Shown piece after piece: positions 1-4,462 of a stretch of DNA of 7,588 nt. The stretch is taken from positions 1-7,588 of the forward strand of contig JAFRYJ010000107.1 in NCBI GenBank assembly GCA_017437705.1, given 5' to 3'. This stretch comes from Lachnospiraceae bacterium. Its GTDB lineage: Bacteria; Bacillota_A; Clostridia; Lachnospirales; Lachnospiraceae. The number at the start of each line of letters is the position of its first letter. Position 1 is the first letter of the stretch. Below the pieces are notes generated by a model. The model did no database searches and was not told the origin of the DNA. It worked only from the letters and a program-made list of their open reading frames with translations. A program made the translations under genes and the position numbers.

Positions 1-300
1 GTAATCATATGTGGCCCCCTGTCCAGAAATCACCAACTGTCCATTTTTATACAAAGTATATGTGGCATTATCCCCACAGCTGCCCGAAATTACTATTTCA
101 GGATTTTCCTCTTTTGCATTATTATCTTCAGTGCCATCTTCAACACTGAAGATAATCTCATTTTTTATGAATTCAAATGTGTTTTTCAGAACTATTTCGT
201 CACTGAGAGTTAATTCTTCTCTGGGATTTGAAAAAGCAACTTCCGTATTTGTGAAGAATAAAACAAAACACAACAAATAAACTACTATTTTTCTGTACAT
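1..300 (-). CDS. BspA-like secreted surface protein, N-terminal part (runs off left edge)
   Basis: An open frame of 100 codons without a stop runs from an ATG at 300 down to base 1. The first ~25 residues form a signal peptide: MYRK, then a hydrophobic stretch rich in V, L and F, ending near VAFS. An acidic linker follows (about residues 26-68). Residues ~70-100 carry SGSCGDNATYTL and GQLVISGQGATYDY, which closely match the 'SGtCGdnltWtLd..GtLtISGtGaM.dY' segment that precedes leucine-rich (LRR_5, BspA-type) repeats in many Clostridia surface proteins. The repeats, if present, lie outside the window. A second ATG sits directly upstream (303). I chose 300 because the AGGGAG ribosome binding site (308-313) is then 7 bases away rather than 4. 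Function is inferred as an exported adhesin-like or matrix protein. The sequence is AT-rich compared with the metabolic genes to the right. No clear terminator separates it from the toxin gene upstream. Confidence 0.75.
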   Translation of the reverse strand, partial: MYRKIVVYLLCFVLFFTNTEVAFSNPREELTLSDEIVLKNTFEFIKNEIIFSVEDGTEDNNAKEENPEIVISGSCGDNATYTLYKNGQLVISGQGATYDY

Positions 301-364
301 CATGATGCTCCCTATTTTAATACTTGTATGTTTTACTGGTTAATTAATAAATACCACTACTGCC

Positions 365-619
365 TCAATCTTCATAATGTCCCCGGCAGGAAACAATAAG
401 CATTTTCCCATCTCTGATGTCATAAACAAGACGGTTCCTGTCGTCGATCCTTCTGCTCCATCCGGGCCGGAATTTAAGCGGCTCCGGCTTGCCGATACCT
501 TGAAAACCGTTGCGTTCAATGTCCCTGATCAATGCATTGATGCGCTTAAGAGTCTTTTTATCCTGTGTCTGCCAGTAAAGATAATCCTCCCAGGCATCAT
601 CTGACCAGACTTTTTCCAT
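365..619 (-). CDS. yoeB: YoeB-type mRNA interferase toxin
   Basis: This 84-residue protein aligns along nearly its whole length with Escherichia coli YoeB, for example WSDDAWEDYLYWQTQDKK near the N-terminus and GKPEPLK, WSRRI and RLVY further on. In the family YoeB binds the ribosomal A site and cleaves mRNA during translation. The residues that do this in E. coli YoeB (Glu46, Arg65, His83, Tyr84) have visible counterparts here: E46 in GKPEP, R63 in NRLVY, and H81-Y82 in the C-terminal RGHYED. The toxin is therefore probably intact; it ends two residues beyond the usual HY. The ATG lies 3 bases after the antitoxin stop. Its ribosome binding site, GAGGAG (626-631), is made of the last two antitoxin codons, so translation is probably coupled to the antitoxin. 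Identity is very secure; activity is inferred. Confidence 0.96.
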   Translation of the reverse strand: MEKVWSDDAWEDYLYWQTQDKKTLKRINALIRDIERNGFQGIGKPEPLKFRPGWSRRIDDRNRLVYDIRDGKMLIVSCRGHYED

Positions 620-622
620 AAA

Positions 623-868
623 CTACTCCTCTATAAGCTCGTGAACAACACCCTTGCCTGCTTCAAGCTGTTCGAATCCGCGATCAAGTTTTTCCAGATA
701 CTGTGCATTACGCAGCTGCTTTTCCATTTCGTTATACCGGTCAAGACTGAGTATAACAACGTTGCGGTCAGCTTTTCTGGTAACGATTACTGTTTCACCT
801 TTGTCGGTAGCCATGTCACAGTAATCCTTAAGGTTGTTTCTTACAGTTGTATAATTAGCTGCCAGCAT
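623..868 (-). CDS. yefM: YefM-type antitoxin (Phd/YefM family)
   Basis: This 81-residue antitoxin is encoded directly upstream of yoeB. The N-terminal ~60 residues fit the Phd/YefM DNA-binding fold (NYTTVRNNLKDYCD, then VIVTRKADRNVVILSLDRYNEME, resembling E. coli YefM ILITRQ..AVVLMSLEEYNSLEE). The charged C-terminal tail (about 60-81, ending LEAGKGVVHELIEE) corresponds to the toxin-binding, protease-sensitive part of the family. YefM neutralises YoeB, and the pair represses its own promoter. A GTG at 871 would add one residue. I chose the ATG at 868 because AGGAGG (876-881) then has a 7-base spacing. Upstream lies a perfect palindrome with the TGTACA core known from YefM operators, supporting autoregulation. 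Confidence 0.95.
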   Translation of the reverse strand: MLAANYTTVRNNLKDYCDMATDKGETVIVTRKADRNVVILSLDRYNEMEKQLRNAQYLEKLDRGFEQLEAGKGVVHELIEE

Positions 869-898
869 CACTGATCCTCCTTTCAGATCCTGTCAATA

Positions 899-920
899 AT
901 ACTGTACAGTATATTGTTCA
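899..920 (-). promoter_or_regulatory. Predicted YefM/YefM-YoeB operator with TGTACA core
   Basis: Bases 899-912 are a perfect 14-bp palindrome, ATACTGTACAGTAT, with the hexamer TGTACA at its centre (903-908). A one-mismatch copy, TGTTCA, lies at 915-920, and the two hexamer centres are 12 bp apart. In E. coli the yefM-yoeB operator has a long and a short palindrome sharing a TGTACA core, and I recall a 12-bp centre spacing there as well. The site ends 30 bases before the yefM ATG and overlaps the best promoter candidate, as expected for autorepression. The palindrome is seen directly; its role is inferred from the family. Confidence 0.7.
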
Positions 921-929
921 TAAATTCAA
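901..929 (-). promoter_or_regulatory. Candidate promoter of the yefM-yoeB operon
   Basis: Read on the minus strand, TTGAAT (924-929) is followed after 17 bases by TACAGT (901-906), which matches four of six -10 consensus positions. Transcription would start near 895, giving a short leader that contains the AGGAGG site. TATACT at 908-913 is an alternative -10 but lacks a good -35. Either choice is overlapped by the TGTACA palindrome. Confidence 0.4.
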
Positions 930-960
930 CGGGTTTCCACCGCAAGGCTTTTCTGTTTTC

Positions 961-1113
961 CCTTATCAGAACGATCAGCCATGCCATCACGAGCACCATG
1001 AAGGTCCTGATCGCAGTTGCCACATCAGCGTCCGTTTTTTTGATCTCTCATTTTGCAAGAATTGATGTCAGACCCTCAAATACCGCGGACAGGACAGCCA
1101 TTGCGGTCCACAT
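961..1113 (-). pseudogene. Decayed N-terminal fragment of an EamA/DMT-family transporter
   Basis: On the minus strand an ATG at 1113, 7 bases after AGAAGG (1121-1126), begins MWTAMAVLSAVFEGLTSILAK, which is the first membrane helix typical of EamA-family drug/metabolite transporters. Codon 22 is TGA (1048-1050). The same frame then continues with EIKKTDADVATAIRT and FMVLVMAWLIVLI, matching the family pattern 'ILAK.GIKK.D.dvATAIRT.vVL..AW..V'. After about residue 50 (near 961) the resemblance stops and the frame ends at 883-885. Full members have about 140 or 300 residues, so this is a stub with both a nonsense codon and a truncation. The region 869-1191 holds no intact gene; this relic and the YefM control DNA are what it contains. 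The family call rests on my recognition of the motif without a search. Confidence 0.7.
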
Positions 1114-1191
1114 TTTAACGCCTTCTTTTACAGGTAAACACCTATAACTATTAATTCGTTATGCTGCAAGCACTTTCATAAGAGGATCTCA

Positions 1192-1617
1192 TCACAAAAA
1201 CCTGTACAGATTCAGTCCTGTCTCTTCCTCGTCCAGCAATCTCTCCACCTCACCTGGGATCTCCCTTATAAATATCTCTCCCGTAGCTCCTATCCTGCAT
1301 TCGTTCATGTGGCCGCCGATAACGTTCATCTCTGTATCGCACACATTTATATGCAGGTGCAGGTACACCTCGCCGTCCTTCCGGGACACGTTCCCGAGAA
1401 GTGATGTTATCTCCATGGGCCCGTTGAACTCGGTCTTGTGGTAGACGCGGGTGCCTACATCATAGAGGCCTATAACCAGATGGTCCGCTGCGCCGATGCC
1501 TTCCACAGCCGCCAGCTTAATGCCCTCATTCCTGCATAATTCCGCCAGTGATGATGCTATCTCCTCGCCCTTCTGAAGCCTTACCACATATGTATCGCCG
1601 AATCTCCTGTATTCCAT
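1192..1617 (-). CDS. PPC-domain (DUF296) protein
   Basis: This 141-residue protein consists almost entirely of one PPC/DUF296 domain. The pattern EIASSLAELCRNEGIKLAAVEGIGA near the N-terminus and YLHLHINVCDTEMNVIGGHMNECRIG (split here only by description) near residues 85-110 are the family signature. Histidines H87, H89 and H103 are positioned like the conserved histidines proposed to bind metal in bacterial members. In plants this domain is attached to AT-hooks and helps DNA-binding proteins assemble. Stand-alone bacterial versions are usually annotated as DNA-binding, but their function is not established. No AT-hook, signal peptide or membrane helix is visible. The ATG at 1617 has AAAGGAG (1624-1630) 6 bases upstream. 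The gene is divergent from metY, with about 157 bases between them, and lies upstream of the transporter relic in the same direction without an obvious terminator. Confidence 0.85.
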   Translation of the reverse strand: MEYRRFGDTYVVRLQKGEEIASSLAELCRNEGIKLAAVEGIGAADHLVIGLYDVGTRVYHKTEFNGPMEITSLLGNVSRKDGEVYLHLHINVCDTEMNVIGGHMNECRIGATGEIFIREIPGEVERLLDEEETGLNLYRFL

Positions 1618-1669
1618 ATCATGCTCCTTTCATTCCGCGAATAATTCTTAATGATTTTCCCTTAAAAAT

Positions 1670-1698
1670 ACTGTATACTCTTAATGTTACGATATCAA
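1670..1698 (-). promoter_or_regulatory. Candidate promoter of the PPC-domain gene
   Basis: On the minus strand TTGATA (1693-1698, five of six -35 positions) is followed by a 17-base spacer and TACAGT (1670-1675, four of six -10 positions). This is the same arrangement proposed for the yefM promoter. The -35 directly abuts the 14-bp palindrome at 1699-1712. Support is moderate because the -10 is weak. Confidence 0.35.
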
Positions 1699-1712
1699 TG
1701 CATAATTATGCA
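1699..1712. promoter_or_regulatory. Perfect 14-bp palindrome, ArgR-box-like, in the PPC/metY divergent region
   Basis: TGCATAATTATGCA is a perfect inverted repeat. Read with two flanking bases on each side (1697-1714) it fits 16 of 18 positions of the classical ARG-box pattern WNTGAATWWWWATTCANW; the two differences are symmetrical (C for A, G for T). It touches the putative -35 of the PPC gene and contains CATAAT, a possible metY -10. It is therefore a plausible operator for one or both genes. The palindrome is certain; ArgR/AhrC as its ligand is an inference. Confidence 0.5.
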
Positions 1713-1731
1713 CAGAATATCTGATCCCCAA

Positions 1732-1746
1732 AAGAGAACGTCTCTT
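1732..1746. repeat. Inverted repeat AAGAGA-ACG-TCTCTT upstream of metY
   Basis: Two 6-base arms are separated by only 3 bases, 15 bases before the metY ribosome binding site (GGAGGT, 1762-1767). There is no T-run behind it, so it is not a terminator. In RNA it could form a tight hairpin in the leader; in DNA it could be an operator half-site pair. Its role is unknown. Confidence 0.4.
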
Positions 1747-1774
1747 ATAAAGAATAAATACGGAGGTAACATCA

Positions 1775-3052
1775 ATGCGCAAGAACACAGAATGCATCCA
1801 TGCCGGCTATGTGCCTAAAAACGGCGAATCCAGGCTCTTACCCATAGTCCAGAGCACGACTTTCAAGTACGACACTTCGGAAGATATGGGCAAGCTCTTC
1901 GACCTTGAGGCATCAGGCTATTTTTACTCACGTCTTCAGAACCCCACCAACGACAACGTGGCAGCGAAGATCGCCGCTCTTGAGGGAGGCACCGCCGCAA
2001 TGCTCACATCATCGGGCCAGGCAGCTACCTTCTTCTCGGTATTCAATATAGCCGGCGCCGGCGACCATGTGATCTCATCATCCACTATCTACGGCGGTTC
2101 CTACAATCTGTTCAATGTTACCATGCGCCGCATGGGCGTTGATTTCACCTTCGTTGATCCCGACTGCTCGGACGAGGAGCTGGAAGCCGCATTCAAGCCC
2201 AACACCAAGGCTGTTTTCGGCGAGACCATTGCAAACCCTGCGCTTATAGTTTTTGATATCGAGCGTTTTGCCAACGCGGCTCACGCCCACGGTGTTCCGC
2301 TGATCATCGACAATACGTTTGCAACACCTATCAACTGCCGTCCTATCGAGTGGGGTGCCGACATCGTTACCCACTCCACAACCAAATACATGGACGGTCA
2401 TGATGCTACAGTAGGCGGCTGCATCGTTGATTCCGGCAAGTTCGACTGGTTCGCCCACGCCGACAAATTCCCGGGGCTGACCACACCCGACGAGTCCTAT
2501 CACGGCATCACCTATGCGGAGAAATTCGGTCTTGAAGGCGCATTTATAACGAAGGCTACGGCCCAGCTGATGCGTGACCTCGGCTCCATTCAGGCTCCGA
2601 TGAACGCATTCCTTCTGAACCTGGGTCTCGAGTCCCTGGCTGTAAGGATGCCCGTTCACTGCGCAAATGCCCAGAAGGTGGCAGAGATGCTCGAACAGCA
2701 CGAGAACGTCACCTGGGTAAATTATCCCGGACTTCCTTCCTGCAAGTATTATGAGCGTGCAAAGAAATACATGCCGGGCGGCACCTGCGGCGTCATCTCC
2801 TTCGGCGTTAAGGGCGGACGTCCCGCTGCGGAAGCCTTCATGAAGGAGCTGAAGATCGGTATGATCGCCACCCACGTGGCCGATGCTCATACCTGCGTGC
2901 TTCATCCCGCATCATCCACCCACCGTCAGATGACGGACGAAGAGCTGATCGCAGCCGGTGTAGGTCCCGACCTTATCCGTCTGTCCGTCGGCATCGAGGA
3001 TGTAGACGATATCCTTGAGGACGTAAAGAACGCTCTCGACAGCATCGGATGA
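1775..3052 (+). CDS. metY: O-acetylhomoserine aminocarboxypropyltransferase (O-acetylhomoserine sulfhydrylase)
   Basis: This 425-residue PLP enzyme of the Cys/Met-metabolism family has the length usual for MetY. It is expected to make homocysteine from O-acetylhomoserine and sulfide, a direct sulfhydrylation route to methionine, in the cytosol. Visible features are Y51 and R53 (phosphate contacts from the neighbouring subunit), SSGQAA at 79-84 (phosphate loop), Y106 (ring stacking), IIDNTFATP with D179, and the PLP lysine K204 in HSTTKYMDGH. The insert with PGLTTPDESYHG near 234-244 favours MetY over shorter cystathionine gamma-synthase or gamma-lyase relatives. LIRLSVGIED near the C-terminus contains the arginine expected to hold the substrate carboxylate. 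GGAGGT lies 7 bases before the ATG. The gene appears monocistronic: it is preceded by palindromes and followed by a strong terminator. Cystathionine synthase or methionine gamma-lyase activity is possible but less likely. Confidence 0.93.
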   Translation: MRKNTECIHAGYVPKNGESRLLPIVQSTTFKYDTSEDMGKLFDLEASGYFYSRLQNPTNDNVAAKIAALEGGTAAMLTSSGQAATFFSVFNIAGAGDHVISSSTIYGGSYNLFNVTMRRMGVDFTFVDPDCSDEELEAAFKPNTKAVFGETIANPALIVFDIERFANAAHAHGVPLIIDNTFATPINCRPIEWGADIVTHSTTKYMDGHDATVGGCIVDSGKFDWFAHADKFPGLTTPDESYHGITYAEKFGLEGAFITKATAQLMRDLGSIQAPMNAFLLNLGLESLAVRMPVHCANAQKVAEMLEQHENVTWVNYPGLPSCKYYERAKKYMPGGTCGVISFGVKGGRPAAEAFMKELKIGMIATHVADAHTCVLHPASSTHRQMTDEELIAAGVGPDLIRLSVGIEDVDDILEDVKNALDSIG

Positions 3053-3079
3053 TGCAGTATCAGAATTAAGAATTAAGTT

Positions 3080-3120
3080 AAGGCCATGCACCGGGGTCTC
3101 CCCCGCTGCATGGCCTTTTT
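3080..3120 (+). terminator. Rho-independent terminator of metY, likely serving both strands
   Basis: AAGGCCATGCA (3080-3090) pairs with TGCATGGCCTT (3107-3117). Inside it CGGGG (3092-3096) pairs with CCCCG (3101-3105) around a TCTC loop, giving a GC-rich stem of about 16 bp with one mismatch. A run of five T (3116-3120) follows on the plus strand. On the minus strand the sequence after the stem is T-rich but interrupted (TTAACTTAATTCTTAATT), so it may also end the convergent 101-residue gene, whose TAA stop (3119-3121) overlaps the T-run. Confidence 0.9.
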
Positions 3121-3424
3121 ATGCGTCCTCATCATCCCAGAAGTCTTCGTACCGCATGGCGTAATAATTCGCTGATGCTTCCCGGGCTTCCTTCCGTTTC
3201 CGCCAGTTTTCGATCTCTTCCTTGATGGCAAGCATCTCATCCACCACGATCTCGACCTTCTGAGGCTTAACATTATTCAGATAGACCGTCATCCGGTCCA
3301 TGGCTTTGGGACTTCCCAGGTTCTTAGCGATCTCATTTCCCAGTTCTTCTGGGAAACCCAGCTCCGTTACCGCTTTTACCAGATCGTCCCTGGACCTGTG
3401 CCACATGATTTTGTTGATATTCAT
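3119..3424 (-). CDS. Conserved-looking small protein of unknown function
   Basis: I cannot assign a function to this 101-residue protein. It is rich in charged residues, has no signal peptide or membrane helix, and is probably cytosolic. Residues ~10-52 (SRDDLVKAVTELGFPEELG, then KNLGSPKAMDRMTVYL) look helical and resemble uncharacterised small proteins of Lachnospiraceae. Residues ~60-85 (MLAIKEEIENWRKRKEAREA) could be a long helix or coiled coil. The tail is aromatic and acidic (YYAMRYEDFWDDEDA). The ATG at 3424 is preceded by GGAGGAG (3427-3433), with rather tight spacing; Met7 at 3406 is an alternative start without a comparable site. The gene is divergent from the SDR gene and converges on metY. 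Its leader can form competing hairpins. It is likely real because of the ribosome binding site, the compact intergenic structure and protein-like composition. Confidence 0.75.
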   Translation of the reverse strand: MNINKIMWHRSRDDLVKAVTELGFPEELGNEIAKNLGSPKAMDRMTVYLNNVKPQKVEIVVDEMLAIKEEIENWRKRKEAREASANYYAMRYEDFWDDEDA

Positions 3425-3426
3425 AT

Positions 3427-3467
3427 CTCCTCCGGCAAAATGACCCGCTGCCGGACCCCTGCGGGGT
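3427..3467 (-). promoter_or_regulatory. Structured leader of the small unknown gene, with competing hairpins
   Basis: On the minus strand the leader contains CCCC-GCA-GGGG (3456-3466) followed by TCCGGCA pairing with TGCCGGA (3449-3455 with 3431-3437). The second stem includes the first GGA of the ribosome binding site GGAGGAG. An alternative stem, CCCGC (3461-3465) with GCGGG (3444-3448), would enclose one arm of that hairpin and free the ribosome binding site. The pairing is seen in the sequence; a switching role is inference. Confidence 0.4.
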
Positions 3468-3495
3468 ATTCAAAGCATAAAATGCATTATATAAT
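3467..3495 (+). promoter_or_regulatory. Candidate promoter of the SDR gene
   Basis: A perfect -10, TATAAT, lies at 3490-3495 with a weak -35 TATTCA (3467-3472) 17 bases before it. Transcription would begin near 3502, giving a leader of about 46 bases before the ATG. The -10 is half of the palindrome ATTATATAAT (3486-3495), which offers TATAAT on both strands. Confidence 0.4.
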
Positions 3496-3502
3496 GATGC
3501 AA
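3474..3502 (-). promoter_or_regulatory. Candidate promoter of the small unknown gene
   Basis: On the minus strand TTGCAT (3497-3502), a 17-base spacer and TATGCT (3474-3479) form a plausible promoter that would start transcription near 3467, exactly where the leader hairpins begin. An alternative uses the consensus TTGACA (3513-3518) and a perfect TATAAT (3486-3491), but the 21-base spacing is too long for a standard promoter. Confidence 0.35.
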
Positions 3503-3547
3503 ACAGCATCAGTGTCAACAGCTTTTATCTGAAATGAGGTGTGTATC

Positions 3548-4291
3548 ATGTATGCAATAGATAATTCCGGCAAAAACGCCATAGTTACAGGCGGCGGCCG
3601 CGGTCTCGGCCTTGAGATCGTCCACAGGCTCGCCCTTTCGGGAGCCCGCGTTATCATCGCGGATATCCTTCCGGACGATGAAGTCGCCAAAAACCTGGAC
3701 GCCTTTACGGATATCCCCGACAACCGTCCGGTCTTTATGCACTGTGATATCTCCGATGAAAACGAGTGCAATAAGCTTATCGAAGAGACCGTAAACCGTT
3801 TCGGCAGCGTTGATATCCTTGTCAATAATGCCGCCGTATCGTATCTCGACTGGATAAAGTGCTTTGAGGTCAATCTGCTGGCCCAGTTTTATCTCAATGA
3901 GGCGGCCATAAAGGATATGTCAAAGCGCGGATACGGCAAGATCGTCAACATTACTACCAGCGGGACATTTTCCGGCGGAGGCGCCGGCGTAAAGTACAAC
4001 GCAACGAAGGGCGCCGCTGACAGCCTGACCCGTTTCATGGCGAAGCAGTACGCGTCTGAAGGCATCCACATAAATGCTGTTGCGCCCGGCCCTGTGCTTA
4101 CAGAACTTATGAAGGACTATTACGGGGAGGACGTCTTTACAGAGCATTATCTGGGACAGATGCCTTTGAAAAAGCTTATCATGCCCGAAAATGTGGCAGA
4201 TACGGTTCTGTTCCTCTGTTCGGCAATGTCTGACGGAGTCACCGGAGAGACGATCCTTGCCGACGGCGGCAGGGTACGGCTCTGCCCGTAA
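3548..4291 (+). CDS. Short-chain dehydrogenase/reductase (SDR family), FabG-like
   Basis: This 247-residue protein is a classical SDR, a soluble NAD(P)-dependent oxidoreductase. The Rossmann motif TGGGRGLG is at 14-21, D39 at the end of the second strand favours NAD(H), D67 follows in CDIS, NNAA is at 93-96 and N109 in the active-site helix. The catalytic triad is S138 (NITTSG), Y150 and K154 (YNATK), followed by the cofactor loop APGPV at 179-183. The C-terminal LADGGRVR matches the usual 'vDGG' end. The substrate cannot be told from sequence: 3-oxoacyl-ACP reductase, sugar or polyol dehydrogenase and hydroxy-acid dehydrogenase are all possible. No fatty-acid-synthesis gene is nearby, so I do not call it fabG. 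In the same frame GTG at 3539 would add three residues, but it overlaps the ribosome binding site GAGG (3536-3539). The ATG at 3548 has proper spacing. The gene stands alone between a divergent promoter region and a terminator. Confidence 0.92.
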   Translation: MYAIDNSGKNAIVTGGGRGLGLEIVHRLALSGARVIIADILPDDEVAKNLDAFTDIPDNRPVFMHCDISDENECNKLIEETVNRFGSVDILVNNAAVSYLDWIKCFEVNLLAQFYLNEAAIKDMSKRGYGKIVNITTSGTFSGGGAGVKYNATKGAADSLTRFMAKQYASEGIHINAVAPGPVLTELMKDYYGEDVFTEHYLGQMPLKKLIMPENVADTVLFLCSAMSDGVTGETILADGGRVRLCP

Positions 4292-4384
4292 ACATTTTAA
4301 ACCGGAAAACAAACTCCGCCGCCGCATCTGCGAAGCAGCCGGCGACAAGCCTTTTCAGCCTGGATCTTCCAGTTCAGTCCTTAT

Positions 4385-4462
4385 AAGAGTTGATGAAAAT
4401 TACGGATACCGCCTCTGCGCAGCAGCGAGCGGTATCCGTAATTATTCATCAAACTCTTTTTT
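4385..4462 (+). terminator. Very long-stemmed terminator between the SDR and M81 genes
   Basis: The left arm 4385-4412 pairs with 4429-4458 over 28 base pairs, with only two bulged A residues on the right arm (4444 and one of 4451-4453). The inner 15 bp (4398-4412 with 4429-4443) are perfect. The 16-base loop holds the palindrome CTGCGCAG. Six T (4457-4462) follow on the plus strand, fitting a terminator for the SDR gene. On the minus strand the following sequence is ATAAGG, so termination of the M81 transcript would be weaker. The M81 stop codon (4461-4463) overlaps the T-run. The stem is longer than usual terminators. Confidence 0.85.

Noticed and set aside
1048..1050. TGA in the EamA relic as a selenocysteine or recoded codon
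   Set aside because: It sits where relatives seem to have Cys, which made recoding tempting. However, the frame downstream loses transporter similarity after about 30 codons, there is no obvious selenocysteine insertion hairpin, and other genes here use TGA as stop (metY, yoeB).
914..1147. Plus-strand frame of 77 codons opposite the EamA relic
   Set aside because: The minus strand carries the recognisable transporter motif; the plus-strand translation shows no family signal and no ribosome binding site.
1618..1774. SAM (S-box) riboswitch or T-box leader before metY
   Set aside because: The leader lacks the conserved S-box core and any terminator/antiterminator pair, and there is no T-box AGGGTGGNACCGCG sequence. 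Only short palindromes are present.
2078..2905. Long antisense frame of 275 codons opposite metY
   Set aside because: It is a shadow of the GC-biased metY coding frame, has no ribosome binding site and no recognisable protein features.
3539..3547. Upstream GTG start for the SDR gene
   Set aside because: The GTG overlaps the GAGG ribosome binding site, which is correctly spaced for the ATG at 3548.
4320..4352. Hairpin CGCCG-CTGC-GAA-GCAG-CGGCG as the SDR terminator
   Set aside because: It has internal mismatches and is followed only by ACAAGCCTTTTC, while a much stronger hairpin with six T lies just downstream.
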